From NCBI RefSeq assembly GCF_003986975.1, contig NZ_PIPO01000002.1:186001-250000 (forward strand): a DNA stretch of 64,000 bases. Reading direction: 5' to 3'. A program made the translations under genes and the position numbers. Shown piece by piece: positions 34,353 through 43,037 of the stretch (the first letter of the stretch is position 1; each line of letters starts with the position of its first letter). The notes under the pieces were generated by a model. It made no database searches and was not told the DNA's origin. It saw only the letters and a program-made list of their open reading frames with translations. Source of the DNA: Aliidiomarina soli. Its GTDB lineage: Bacteria; Pseudomonadota; Gammaproteobacteria; Enterobacterales; Alteromonadaceae.

Positions 34353-36430
34353 TGAGGTTCTTTCCGAAGGAATTAAGTTGGTTAGCATTCAACGAACGCG
34401 TACTGCAGGAAGCCGCGGATAAAACTGTTCCTGTGGTTGAGCGAATGCGATTTTTAGGTATTTTCTCCAATAACATGGATGAGTTTTTCCGCGTACGGGT
34501 AGCCGATGTTCGGCGTCGTCTTTTTTTCGCGCAAACTATTGAAGAGCAGGCCGATAACGAACAGTTATTAGCAGCTATTCATCAGAAAGTATTAAGTCAA
34601 CAGCAGCAGTTTGATGAGTCTTATCGGGATGTGCTCAAAGCATTGCTGCGCAAAAACATTCGCGTGATAGACGAGCAGCAGGCCACTGAAGAAGAGCGTG
34701 CCTGGCTGACAACTTTCTTTGATGAGAAAATAAAGCGTTGTTTAGTACCTTTGTTAATAAAGCCTTCAACCAATCTGGTCAAAGCGGTTAACGAAGATGC
34801 GACGTATTTGTGTGTTGAAGTGATTGACCAGGGCAAGATCACGTATGTCGCCCTTGAAGTGCCCACTGAGCAGCTCCCCCGGTTTATCAAACTACCTTTT
34901 AAAAATAGTAAACGTAACAAACGCGTTATCCTGCTTGATAACGTCATTTGCCTTTGCCTGCACGAGTTGTTTGAAGGCATAGTACCCTTTGACTCGTTGC
35001 GTGCTTATTCTTTCAAGCTTACGCGTGATTCTGACTACCGACTTCCTCACGATATCGATCAGAGCTTGCTGGAGCAAATGGAAGAGGGCATTCGTCAACG
35101 CTTTGATGCAGAACCCGTGCGGTTGGTTTATGACCGTAGCATGCCGCGGAAAATGCTCTATTTCCTCCACGACAAACTGCAGCTGACAAGCCATGATTCT
35201 TTGGTTGCTGGTGGCCGTTACCGGAATACCCGGGATTTTGTAACCTTTGAAAACTGGGGGCATCGTTCTCTGGTCTATTCCAGGCTGGTGCCTATAGAAC
35301 ACCCTTACCTTATTAAATACCGCAATATATTTGATGCTGTGGCGAAGCGCGATGTCTTACTTTACTACCCGTATCATAAATTTTCTCATGCTACTGAGCT
35401 TGTGCGGCAAGCCTCCTATGACCCCCAGGTGGAAAGCATCCAAATGTGTATCTACCGGGTGGCGCCGCAATCCCGAATTGTACAGTCGTTGATAGAGGCG
35501 GTTAATAACGGCAAGAAAGTCACTGTCATGGTTGAACTGCAGGCTCGCTTCAATGAAGAAGCTAATATTGAGTGGGCAAAGCAAATGACGCAGGAAGGTA
35601 TTCGTGTCATTTTTGGTATCAAAGGATTAAAAGTACATTCAAAACTTATCCTGATTAAACGTAAAGAAGGCAAAGTAATTCGTGACTACGCGCTCGTTAG
35701 TACGGGAAACTTTAATGAACGAACCGCGCAGATTTATACAGATTTTAGCTTGTTAACCGCACATCAGGCCGTTTGTGCCGATGTTGAGAAAGTTTTCCAG
35801 TATTTCGAAGCACCTTACCGGCGCTTTGATTTCAAGCATGTCTGGGTATCCCCAATTAGTACGCGTTCTAATTTTGAAAGGCTGCTCGCCAGTGAAGTGA
35901 AACACGCAAAGTACGGGCGCCGCGCCGAAGTGGTTATCAAAGTAAATAATCTGGTTGATGAATCGATCATCGATAAGCTTTATCACGCCTCTCAGTCGGG
36001 CGTGAAAATACGTATTATTGTACGAGGGATGTGCGCATTAATGCCTGGCATTAAAGGCTTAAGTGAGCGCATTGAGGTGATAAGCATTGTCGATCGGTTT
36101 CTTGAGCACCCCAGGGTTTTTTGGTTCCATAGTCAGGGCCGCGAACGGGTTTTTATTTCCTCAGCGGACCTGATGACTCGTAACTTAGATGAGCGTGTAG
36201 AGCTTACCTGCCCAATTATTGACCCAGAGTTACAGCAACATATCAAAGCCATTATTGAGCTACAGTGGCAGGACAATACCAAAGCAAGAATCATCGATGC
36301 GGATCAGACGAATCAATACCGAAAGCGCGGTAACAAGAAGAAAGTTCGTTCACAACTGGCGATATATGACTACCTTAAAACAGTAAGCACCCACGCCAAT
36401 AAGCTGAATAGCGAGGAGCCGCCAGCATGA
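34352..36430 (+). CDS. ppk: Polyphosphate kinase (PPK1)
   Basis: This 692-residue enzyme builds inorganic polyphosphate from ATP. It opens with FFPKELSWLAFNERVLQEA and NNMDEFFRVRVADVRRR, typical of the PPK1 N-terminal domain. The catalytic site is GLKVHSKLILIKR with H429 (equivalent to the phosphorylated E. coli His435). A second conserved His, H586, lies in RFLEHPRVFWF (equivalent to His592). The length matches the E. coli enzyme. ppx starts four bases before its end (ATGA overlap), so the two form an operon. Its start lies in a strong hairpin. Confidence 0.97.
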   Translation: MRFFPKELSWLAFNERVLQEAADKTVPVVERMRFLGIFSNNMDEFFRVRVADVRRRLFFAQTIEEQADNEQLLAAIHQKVLSQQQQFDESYRDVLKALLRKNIRVIDEQQATEEERAWLTTFFDEKIKRCLVPLLIKPSTNLVKAVNEDATYLCVEVIDQGKITYVALEVPTEQLPRFIKLPFKNSKRNKRVILLDNVICLCLHELFEGIVPFDSLRAYSFKLTRDSDYRLPHDIDQSLLEQMEEGIRQRFDAEPVRLVYDRSMPRKMLYFLHDKLQLTSHDSLVAGGRYRNTRDFVTFENWGHRSLVYSRLVPIEHPYLIKYRNIFDAVAKRDVLLYYPYHKFSHATELVRQASYDPQVESIQMCIYRVAPQSRIVQSLIEAVNNGKKVTVMVELQARFNEEANIEWAKQMTQEGIRVIFGIKGLKVHSKLILIKRKEGKVIRDYALVSTGNFNERTAQIYTDFSLLTAHQAVCADVEKVFQYFEAPYRRFDFKHVWVSPISTRSNFERLLASEVKHAKYGRRAEVVIKVNNLVDESIIDKLYHASQSGVKIRIIVRGMCALMPGIKGLSERIEVISIVDRFLEHPRVFWFHSQGRERVFISSADLMTRNLDERVELTCPIIDPELQQHIKAIIELQWQDNTKARIIDADQTNQYRKRGNKKKVRSQLAIYDYLKTVSTHANKLNSEEPPA

Positions 36431-37935
36431 AAGAAGAGCATTTTGCCGCGCTGGATTTAGGCTCTAATAGCTTTCACCTGGTGACTGCCAGGGTTATTGA
36501 TCGGCATTTACAGCCATTGCTGGGGTTCAAGCAGAAGGTTCACCTTGCGAATGGGCTCAACCCCAAGCAAAAATTAAACAAAGACGCCATGCAGCGTGGG
36601 CTCGATGCGTTGGTGCTGTGTGCCCAGCGCCTGGAGGGTTTCTTACCTGAACATGTGCATGTGGTAGCGACGCATACGTTGCGCGAGGCGAAGAACGTCG
36701 ATGTATTTATTGCACGGGCAGCTGAACTATTTCCTTTTACAATTAATATAATTTCCGGCCATGAAGAAGCGCGCCTGATATACAAGGGCGTTGCGCAGAC
36801 AAGCCCGTATCAGGGTAAGCGTCTGGTTTTTGATATTGGTGGCGGTAGCACAGAAGTGATAACCGGCCACGAGTTTGAACCAGACTCTTTGAGTTCCCGG
36901 CCCATGGGATCGGTAAGCTATACCAAGCGGTTTTTTACTGGTGGCAAATTAAATGAAAAGCGTTTTAAAAAAGCACTGGTCGCCGCCCGCAGTGAGTTGG
37001 AACCCATTGCTGCTGGGGTCAGAAAATTTGGCGCTGAACGTGTCATAGGAACGTCCGGCATGATTAAAGCAATTAGCAAGTGGATGCAATTGCGTGATCA
37101 GTCGGCACCGGGGCAAATTACGTTATCGCAGGCCTACCAGTGCAAAGATGAACTTCTTCAGTTCTCTCAACTCGAGAATTTTGATGCGCCAGGCGTCGAA
37201 CCGGAAAGAAAATCTATTTTACCGGCCGGACTGGCTATTTTAATCGCATTAATGGAAGAACTCGAGGTTGATGCTCTGGAAGTGCATGATGCGGCGTTGC
37301 GTGAAGGCGTCCTTTATGAACTAACAGACCGTGTTATTGGACACCAGGATGTTCGGCAGCGCACGGTTGATGCCATGGCTGCCCGCTATCGCATCGACAA
37401 TGAACATGCTGGCACAGTGGCAAAAACAGCGGTTTTTATGTTGGACCAGGTTGCTAAACGATGGGAGCTGGATGCGCCGGAATGGCTGCAGCGATTAGCA
37501 TGGGCTGCCAGATTGCACGAAGTTGGTCTGCACATTAACTCAAGTGGTATTCAAAGCCACTCCGGTTATATTGTTGAGCATGCAGATATGCCCGGCTTCA
37601 GCGAAGAAGAACAGTTGCTTTTGGCGGTCCTGGTACGTCATTTTAGGAAGAATATTAAGCTTAGCCGATTTCCAGTTTTACACTCATTCGAAGGCCATGA
37701 CATTCATCGCTTGCTTGCTCTACTGCGCCTTGCCGTCCTATTTAATACCGACCGTCAACCGGCTCAGCTTTTACAGCGGATGCGAGTCAAAAATGATGTT
37801 TTGTTGTTGTATTTAACGCCCGAAGGCTGGGCGAACCCGATGCTGATTAGTGATCTTGCAGCAGAGGTAAAACAGCAACAGAAGCTGGGTATTCAACTGC
37901 TGCTCGTTGGAGCTGACGCCGCTTTAAAAGCGTAA
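36427..37935 (+). CDS. ppx: Exopolyphosphatase (Ppx/GppA family)
   Basis: This 502-residue protein has ASKHA-fold phosphate motifs ALDLGSNSFHLV near the N-terminus and DIGGGSTEVITG near residues 137-148, with GTSGMIKA and the HD-like C-terminal domain (AWAARLHEVGLHINSSGIQ near 355-375 and SGYIVEHADMPGFS). It trims polyphosphate end by end. It overlaps ppk by four bases, the conserved order. GppA (pppGpp hydrolase) belongs to the same family, but the operon with ppk favours Ppx. Confidence 0.95.
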   Translation: MKEEHFAALDLGSNSFHLVTARVIDRHLQPLLGFKQKVHLANGLNPKQKLNKDAMQRGLDALVLCAQRLEGFLPEHVHVVATHTLREAKNVDVFIARAAELFPFTINIISGHEEARLIYKGVAQTSPYQGKRLVFDIGGGSTEVITGHEFEPDSLSSRPMGSVSYTKRFFTGGKLNEKRFKKALVAARSELEPIAAGVRKFGAERVIGTSGMIKAISKWMQLRDQSAPGQITLSQAYQCKDELLQFSQLENFDAPGVEPERKSILPAGLAILIALMEELEVDALEVHDAALREGVLYELTDRVIGHQDVRQRTVDAMAARYRIDNEHAGTVAKTAVFMLDQVAKRWELDAPEWLQRLAWAARLHEVGLHINSSGIQSHSGYIVEHADMPGFSEEEQLLLAVLVRHFRKNIKLSRFPVLHSFEGHDIHRLLALLRLAVLFNTDRQPAQLLQRMRVKNDVLLLYLTPEGWANPMLISDLAAEVKQQQKLGIQLLLVGADAALKA

Positions 37936-37984
37936 CTTCTGACTCGCAGCTTGCTCCACCGGGGGGAGTCTTTCAGGCTTGCCG

Positions 37985-38929
37985 CTAGCAGTAACTGAGA
38001 AGCTGTTCGGCGCGCTGGCGCAAGGCTTGTTTTAGGCTTTGCGGGCTTAAAATGGTAAAGGGAAAGGGCAGGCGAGAGAGCCACCATGCGAACCAGTAGG
38101 CGCTGTCGACCGTGGTTTCAATGAACACCGAGTCGCCTTCCTGATGCAGCAGCATGGCATTTGACCCGAGTTCTTTGCTGGCTGTGTCGATATCGGTGTG
38201 CAATTGAACACGAACCTTCAGGTTGCCGGGCATCGCGCACAGACTTTGTTTGAAATGGTCGGCGGCGTTGTAGTTGTTTGGCCTTTCGAAAGTCGCTTTG
38301 AGTACTGTTACCGTTGCCAGTCGGTCCAGTCGAAACGTGCGCAGCGCCTGCCGTAAGTGGCAAAAGCCGCCAATATACCAATGGCCGAGGCGATACAGCA
38401 TGCCATAGGGATCCAGCTCACGTTCCAGTCGGGTTTTGTCTTTACCAATATAAATGACCATGACCCGGCGCTGACTTTCTATGGCTTCCATTAATGGCAT
38501 GAGCAGCGACTGCTCCTGCGGTACGCCGGTGTCTGGCAAAAGCAGATTGGTGTGTTGGGTAATGGAGCGAGCGCGCGCCTGAATGTGCGCGGGCATAACG
38601 CGCTCAAGCTTCGCCTGAACACTGTTCAAGGCAGGAGAAGCATCAGTAAACTGGAGTGTTTTTGCGGCCAGCAGCCCTAACGAGAGAGCGAGGGTTTCCT
38701 CGTGGGTGAACATCATCGGTGGCAGTTTATAGCCAGCCACCAGCATGTAACCGCCATGGGGCCCTTGCTCTGTGGTTACCGGAATACCTAACTCTTCAAG
38801 CGCGGTGATGTAACGCCTGACCGTGCGTTTATCCACCCCCAGCATTTGCGCCAGCTCGCTACCATTCAAGCGCCTGTGCGACTGTAGTAACTCCAGTAAA
38901 GCTAAGACTCGTGTTGTCGGGCCGGTCAT
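37985..38929 (-). CDS. WYL-domain transcriptional regulator (YafY type)
   Basis: This regulator of about 314 residues has an HTH_11 helix-turn-helix at the N-terminus (RVLALLELLQSHRRLNGSEL, then KRTVRRYITALEELGI) and a WYL ligand-binding domain (PYGMLYRLGHWYIGGFCHLR, FRLDRL near 190). AAGGA five bases before ATG 38929 makes that start better than the upstream methionines. It is divergent from a GST gene with a 122-bp gap that contains an inverted repeat, so it likely controls the GST gene and itself. Confidence 0.87.
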   Translation of the reverse strand: MTGPTTRVLALLELLQSHRRLNGSELAQMLGVDKRTVRRYITALEELGIPVTTEQGPHGGYMLVAGYKLPPMMFTHEETLALSLGLLAAKTLQFTDASPALNSVQAKLERVMPAHIQARARSITQHTNLLLPDTGVPQEQSLLMPLMEAIESQRRVMVIYIGKDKTRLERELDPYGMLYRLGHWYIGGFCHLRQALRTFRLDRLATVTVLKATFERPNNYNAADHFKQSLCAMPGNLKVRVQLHTDIDTASKELGSNAMLLHQEGDSVFIETTVDSAYWFAWWLSRLPFPFTILSPQSLKQALRQRAEQLLSYC

Positions 38930-38976
38930 GTCTGTCCTTTGCATTCGTGCTAAAAATAAATGTGCAAAATATATTT

Positions 38977-39003
38977 TATATAGGGCCAATAGTGACCTAT
39001 ATA
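38977..39003. promoter_or_regulatory. Candidate WYL-regulator operator between divergent genes
   Basis: TATATAGG (38977-38984) and CCTATATA (38996-39003) are perfect complements with an 11-base spacer, about two helical turns centre to centre. The site lies in the divergent promoter gap of the WYL regulator and GST genes, 49 bp upstream of the GST start. Confidence 0.5.
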
Positions 39004-39051
39004 GCCAATATAGTTCTCAACAGACGTAAAACCCACAACAAAAGGAACAGG

Positions 39052-39678
39052 ATGATGCAAAACAACACCAAAGAACTGATTTTTTATACCAACCCTGAAT
39101 CCCGGGCTCGTATTGTCCGGCGTATGCTGGAGGAGGTTGGTGTGCCTTACACCACCAAGGTGCTCAATTACAAAGGTGAGATGAAGACGCCTGAGTACTT
39201 AAAAATCAACCCGTTAGGTAAAGTACCGGCTATTCAGCATGGTGACCTTGTGGTCACTGAAACGGCCGCTATTTGTGCCTATCTGGCGGATCAGTTTGCA
39301 GAAAAGAACCTGGCGCCGCCGATAGATAGCCCTCAACGTGGTACTTATTACCGTTGGTTATTTTTTGCAGCAGGGCCGCTAGAAATGGCAACCACTGCGA
39401 AGGCCTGTGGTTGGAACCTTGATGAAAACCGGCAAATGATCGGTTCTGGGACGCACGACGATATTGTGGCGGCGCTTGAGCTGGCGATTAGCAAAGGGCC
39501 TTTTATTTGCGGCGAGCAGTTTACTGCGGCCGATGTGTATGTAGGTAGCCATATTAGCTGGGGTATGCACTTTAAAACCCTGGAAGAGCGGCCGTCATTT
39601 AAAAGTTATGTCGAGCGAATCGAAGCTCGCCCAGCGGCGCAGCGAGCGACTGCGTTGGATGATGAATTGAGTAACTGA
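39052..39678 (+). CDS. Glutathione S-transferase
   Basis: This cytoplasmic protein of about 208 residues has the thioredoxin-like N-terminal domain (LIFYTNPESRARIVRRMLEE, then NPLGKVPAI and ETAAICAYLAD, the glutathione-binding signature) and an all-helical C-terminal domain (ICGEQFTAADVYVG). The open frame extends to 38911 but AAGGA at 39042-39046 fixes the start at ATG 39052 (or 39055). It likely conjugates or reduces electrophiles. It is divergent from the WYL regulator. Confidence 0.92.
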   Translation: MMQNNTKELIFYTNPESRARIVRRMLEEVGVPYTTKVLNYKGEMKTPEYLKINPLGKVPAIQHGDLVVTETAAICAYLADQFAEKNLAPPIDSPQRGTYYRWLFFAAGPLEMATTAKACGWNLDENRQMIGSGTHDDIVAALELAISKGPFICGEQFTAADVYVGSHISWGMHFKTLEERPSFKSYVERIEARPAAQRATALDDELSN

Positions 39679-39685
39679 TCATAGG

Positions 39686-40585
39686 TCACAGCGATTGGCG
39701 GAAGCGGGTCACATCGGCTCTCGGTGGCGCGCCAAATAGCCGGCTGTATTCCCGGCTGAACTGGGAAGGGCTTTCATAGCCGACTTTGTAGCTGGCGGTG
39801 GACGCTTCTGCCCCTTCGTAGAGCATAATACGGCGGGCTTCATTTAAGCGCAGTTGCTTTTGAAACTGCAACGGGGACATCGAGGTCACGGCCTTGAAAG
39901 CCTGAAACAGCCCGGACTCACTTAAATGTGCGGCCTCGGCCAGCTCTTTAATCCGCAGTGGCTGCTTATATTGCGCGCGCAATATTTCGGTCACCTTACT
40001 AATGCGATAGGCCTGACTGTCAACCCGGGCGAACTCCCGCAGGCGGCTGCCTAAAGGGCTAAGCAGCACGCGGTATAAGAGCTCACGCTTGATTAACGGT
40101 AACACGACCGGGATATCCTCCGGTGATTCGAGCAGCTCGATCAGTCGATGGAAAACCGTAATAAGTGTTAAATCAGCATCGCCAACAGCGATACCGCGGG
40201 TGGGGGTTTCCGCAGTTGTGCTCTTGCGAGGCATATCAATCACAAGATCTGTCAGTTCATCTAAGTCCAGGCTGACGCTTAACGCCAGATAGGGTTTATC
40301 CCTACTCGCAGTAATAATTTTGCAGGTTACCGGTAATGCGACGGGCGCTAACAGATACCTAAGCTCACCGTACTCCAGAAGCTCGTCGCCCAGCCACACC
40401 TCTTTTTCTCCCTGCAGGATTAAGCATAAGTTGGGCTCATAAATAGCGGGCGCCGCTGTGGTCAGGTCATCACTACGGTACAGTTTTACGCCGGGTATGC
40501 GGGTGCTGGTTAAGCCCGGTGAATCAATAGCTTTCAACACCGGAACTAGCATTTTCTGGCGCAAAGACTCGCGGTCATCAGTCAT
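39686..40585 (-). CDS. AraC-family transcriptional regulator (AraC_N type) 2
   Basis: This 299-residue protein has the AraC_N domain (about 20-175; IYEPNLCLILQGEKEVWLGD) and the C-terminal double helix-turn-helix (about 195-290; QPLRIKELAEAAHLSESGLF, VGYESPSQFSREYSRLFGAP). It shares the YESPSQF-REYSRLFG segment nearly unchanged with the regulator at 16180-17145, so the two are paralogues. It is convergent with the GST gene, leaving seven bases. Its targets are unknown; the gene upstream is the tetR gene, with 103 bp between. Confidence 0.88.
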   Translation of the reverse strand: MTDDRESLRQKMLVPVLKAIDSPGLTSTRIPGVKLYRSDDLTTAAPAIYEPNLCLILQGEKEVWLGDELLEYGELRYLLAPVALPVTCKIITASRDKPYLALSVSLDLDELTDLVIDMPRKSTTAETPTRGIAVGDADLTLITVFHRLIELLESPEDIPVVLPLIKRELLYRVLLSPLGSRLREFARVDSQAYRISKVTEILRAQYKQPLRIKELAEAAHLSESGLFQAFKAVTSMSPLQFQKQLRLNEARRIMLYEGAEASTASYKVGYESPSQFSREYSRLFGAPPRADVTRFRQSL

Positions 40586-40688
40586 CTTTGGTTCTCCATC
40601 GTAGTGATAACCAAAGTATAATCAGCGGACTTTGCTTTGCCTATTCTCTCATCGCAGGATTAGAGGAATAGGTAATAAGTGTGGAGTA

Positions 40689-41324
40689 TCAGGCAATCTG
40701 ATTATTTCTGGGGAAGCTCTGCAATGTCATTGCGGCGACCTGACGTAAGTCGTCGGTGCTGGCACCATTATTGGCTTGAATCGCCATTCCTTGCAGCACA
40801 GTTCCCAGATATCGGGCCAGCACGTCGGGGTCGACATGCGCGGGTAAGTCACCTTCTGCCTTGGCCTGCTTAAAACGCTCTCTCAGTTTCTGCTCGCCTT
40901 CTACCCGGCGGCTCAGAAGGGCTTCTTTTACCGTTGAGGCTGCTTCACTGCAAGACAAGGCGCCATGCACGATGACACACCCTTGCGGATGGTTGGTGTC
41001 AGTCATATTCATCGCTGCGCCATACAACATATGCTCGGCCACCTGATATGCAGTGGGTTTTTCCAAAGCGGGCAGGAAAAAAGCGCAAGGACGACTTTCG
41101 TATAGCTCTATCGCCTTTAAAAACAATTGTTCTTTATTGCCAAAGGCCGAATACAAGCTGGGTTTATTGATGCCCATCGCGTCGGTTAAATCGGTTAGTG
41201 ACGTGCCGTCATAGCCTTTACGCCAGAACACTTCCAGCGCTTTTTCCAGTGCGGCGTCGATATCAAAGGCGCGTGGGCGACCAATACAAGGAGTGCAACT
41301 TGCGAATGACTTTACGGATGGCAT
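40689..41324 (-). CDS. TetR-family repressor of the adjacent RND pump
   Basis: This 211-residue protein has a TetR helix-turn-helix (about residues 20-65; FWRKGYDGTSLTDLTDAMGI, KPSLYSAFGNKEQLF) and an all-helical ligand domain. A basic, glycine-containing start (CIGRPRAFD) is usual in this subfamily. AGGAG lies 8-9 bases before ATG 41324. It is divergent from a three-gene RND efflux operon and a 461-bp gap with repeated operator-like sites, so repression of the pump and itself is the natural reading. Confidence 0.88.
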   Translation of the reverse strand: MPSVKSFASCTPCIGRPRAFDIDAALEKALEVFWRKGYDGTSLTDLTDAMGINKPSLYSAFGNKEQLFLKAIELYESRPCAFFLPALEKPTAYQVAEHMLYGAAMNMTDTNHPQGCVIVHGALSCSEAASTVKEALLSRRVEGEQKLRERFKQAKAEGDLPAHVDPDVLARYLGTVLQGMAIQANNGASTDDLRQVAAMTLQSFPRNNQIA

Positions 41325-41785
41325 TGTTCAGCTCCTGATTCCCAAAACTGTTTGTATAGTAAACAATCCGCCCCACCTTTGTCTAGCAAGTGTCTAGCAA
41401 GGATTATTTACCGTGTAGTATAAATGTAACTTTAGTACGTTGGAATCGACAGTCTGGATTGGCATTCAGTTTTCGTGTCGGAAAGTGCTTGCTGTAGTTT
41501 CAGGCAAAGACTCTCAAGTATTCGGCATTAAACATAGCCGACTCCCTACGTACACTGATGAGGTAGCCTGACGGTCCCCCTGCCGACCCGGTGTTTACTT
41601 TGAACTGTAGCAGTGCGGATCTGTTTTAGACCAGATTCGTCTTACATATAACAAAATTTATTTACCGATCGTTACAAAAATCAGTTGACGGAATTTCTCT
41701 GTCTTATATATTTACCGCTCGGTACACAAGTAGCAATTTTTAATTTATCGTTTGCTGTTTTCAGGAACAAATTGGAGAAATCGTC
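41325..41785. promoter_or_regulatory. Divergent regulatory region between tetR and the RND pump
   Basis: The gap holds no gene. It carries a near-palindrome GTTTGTATAGTAAAC (41350-41364) just upstream of tetR, a tandem repeat TGTCTAGCAAG (41380-41390 and 41391-41401), and three copies of a TTTACCG-N-GTA-type element (41407-41422, 41661-41676, 41711-41726). A pump promoter lies near 41685. In 41430-41640 I see nothing recognisable. Confidence 0.6.
41661..41726 (+). promoter_or_regulatory. RND pump promoter with two operator-like repeats
   Basis: TTTACCGATCGTTACA (41661-41676) and TTTACCGCTCGGTACA (41711-41726) share 13 of 16 bases and lie 50 bp apart. Between them are TTGACG (41685-41690) and TATATT (41707-41712) with a 16-base spacer, a good sigma-70 promoter. 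The second repeat overlaps the -10 end, so a bound TetR-type protein would block transcription. Confidence 0.65.
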
Positions 41786-43027
41786 ATGAGCACTAAGAAC
41801 TCAATAAGAACTTTTATGTTAGGCAGCGTGGCTGTCATTTTGGCTGCTTGTGGCAATCCGGAAGCAGCTAGTCAGAGTCAGGCGCCAGCGGCCCCTCAGG
41901 TGAGCGTGGCAGAAGTGGTCTATGAGCGGATCACCGAGTGGGATGAGTTTACTGGCCGTCTACAGGCACCACAAACGGTAGAGCTGATACCCCGGGTATC
42001 GGGTTATATCGAGCAAGTTCACTTTAGCGAAGGGGCACTGGTGGAAAAAGGCGACTTGCTGCTGCAAATCGACGCGCGGCCCTTTGCTAGCGAAGTGGCT
42101 CGGCTGCGAGCCGAATTGCAAGTTGCACAGAGCGCCGCCAGCCACGCTGCTAACGAATATCAGCGGGCAGAAACATTAAGTACCGCGCGGGCTATTTCGG
42201 CGGAATTACTGGATAGCCGCTTAGCACGTCAGCAACAAACCGCCGCCACGGTAGCCTCCGTCGAGGCCGCGCTGCAACGCGCCGAGTTGGAGCTTAGTTA
42301 CACCGATATCACTGCGCCGATTAGTGGACGGGTGTCTTACGCAATGGTAACCGCCGGAAACTATGTGAACGCCGGCCAGAGTCAGCTAACCAGCATTGTG
42401 TCGACCGATAAAATGTACGCCTACTTTGATGTCGACGAGCAAAGTTACCTCAAATATGCCCGCCTGGCAGATGCAGGTGAAAGGGCTGACACCCGCGATG
42501 CGAGTGCAAATCCGGTGTACATGGCGCTCGCCAACGACACCAGTTACCACCACTCCGGCAGCATTGATTTCGTTGACAACCGGGTCAATCAGCAGACCGG
42601 TACTATCCGTATCCGGGCCAGCTTCGCCAATAACGACAGCAACCTGTTACCGGGTCTGTTTGCTCGCATCAGACTGGCAGGCAGCGAAAGCTACGATGGC
42701 ATTTTGATTGACGAAAAAGCAATAGGCACCGATTTGAACAACAAGTTTGTGCTGGTGGTAAATGACGATAACCAGCTGGAATACCGTTCAGTAACTCTGG
42801 GCGAGAAACTGAACGGACTGCGCATAGTGCGCGAAGGCTTAACCCCGACCGACAAAATTGTGGTTAACGGGCTGCAGCGTGTGATGCCAAATATGGAGAT
42901 CGAGCCGAGACTGGTGGACATGGCAAGCGCGGAGCAAATAAGTGGTTTACGGGAAGAGCAGGAATTACTGGATCAGACCAGTACAGCACTGACTGCACAG
43001 GCAGACCGTGCGGCGAATCAGGATTAA
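41786..43027 (+). CDS. RND efflux periplasmic adaptor lipoprotein (MexE/AcrA type)
   Basis: This 413-residue membrane-fusion protein has a lipobox LAAC with C22. The barrel-sandwich/lipoyl halves are VELIPRVSGYIEQVHFSEGA and LSYTDITAPISGRVSYAMV, with an alpha-hairpin between (about 100-165) and membrane-proximal beta domain after (about 310-380). It links the inner-membrane permease to the outer-membrane channel in the periplasm. The permease gene starts ten bases after its stop. The first gene of a tripartite operon controlled by the divergent TetR. Confidence 0.93.
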   Translation: MSTKNSIRTFMLGSVAVILAACGNPEAASQSQAPAAPQVSVAEVVYERITEWDEFTGRLQAPQTVELIPRVSGYIEQVHFSEGALVEKGDLLLQIDARPFASEVARLRAELQVAQSAASHAANEYQRAETLSTARAISAELLDSRLARQQQTAATVASVEAALQRAELELSYTDITAPISGRVSYAMVTAGNYVNAGQSQLTSIVSTDKMYAYFDVDEQSYLKYARLADAGERADTRDASANPVYMALANDTSYHHSGSIDFVDNRVNQQTGTIRIRASFANNDSNLLPGLFARIRLAGSESYDGILIDEKAIGTDLNNKFVLVVNDDNQLEYRSVTLGEKLNGLRIVREGLTPTDKIVVNGLQRVMPNMEIEPRLVDMASAEQISGLREEQELLDQTSTALTAQADRAANQD

Positions 43028-43037
43028 GGAAAGCGTT

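Noticed and set aside
37936-37984. Terminator between ppx and the WYL regulator
   Set aside because: GCTCC and GGAGT can pair, but the stem is only about five bases and the tail is poor in T.
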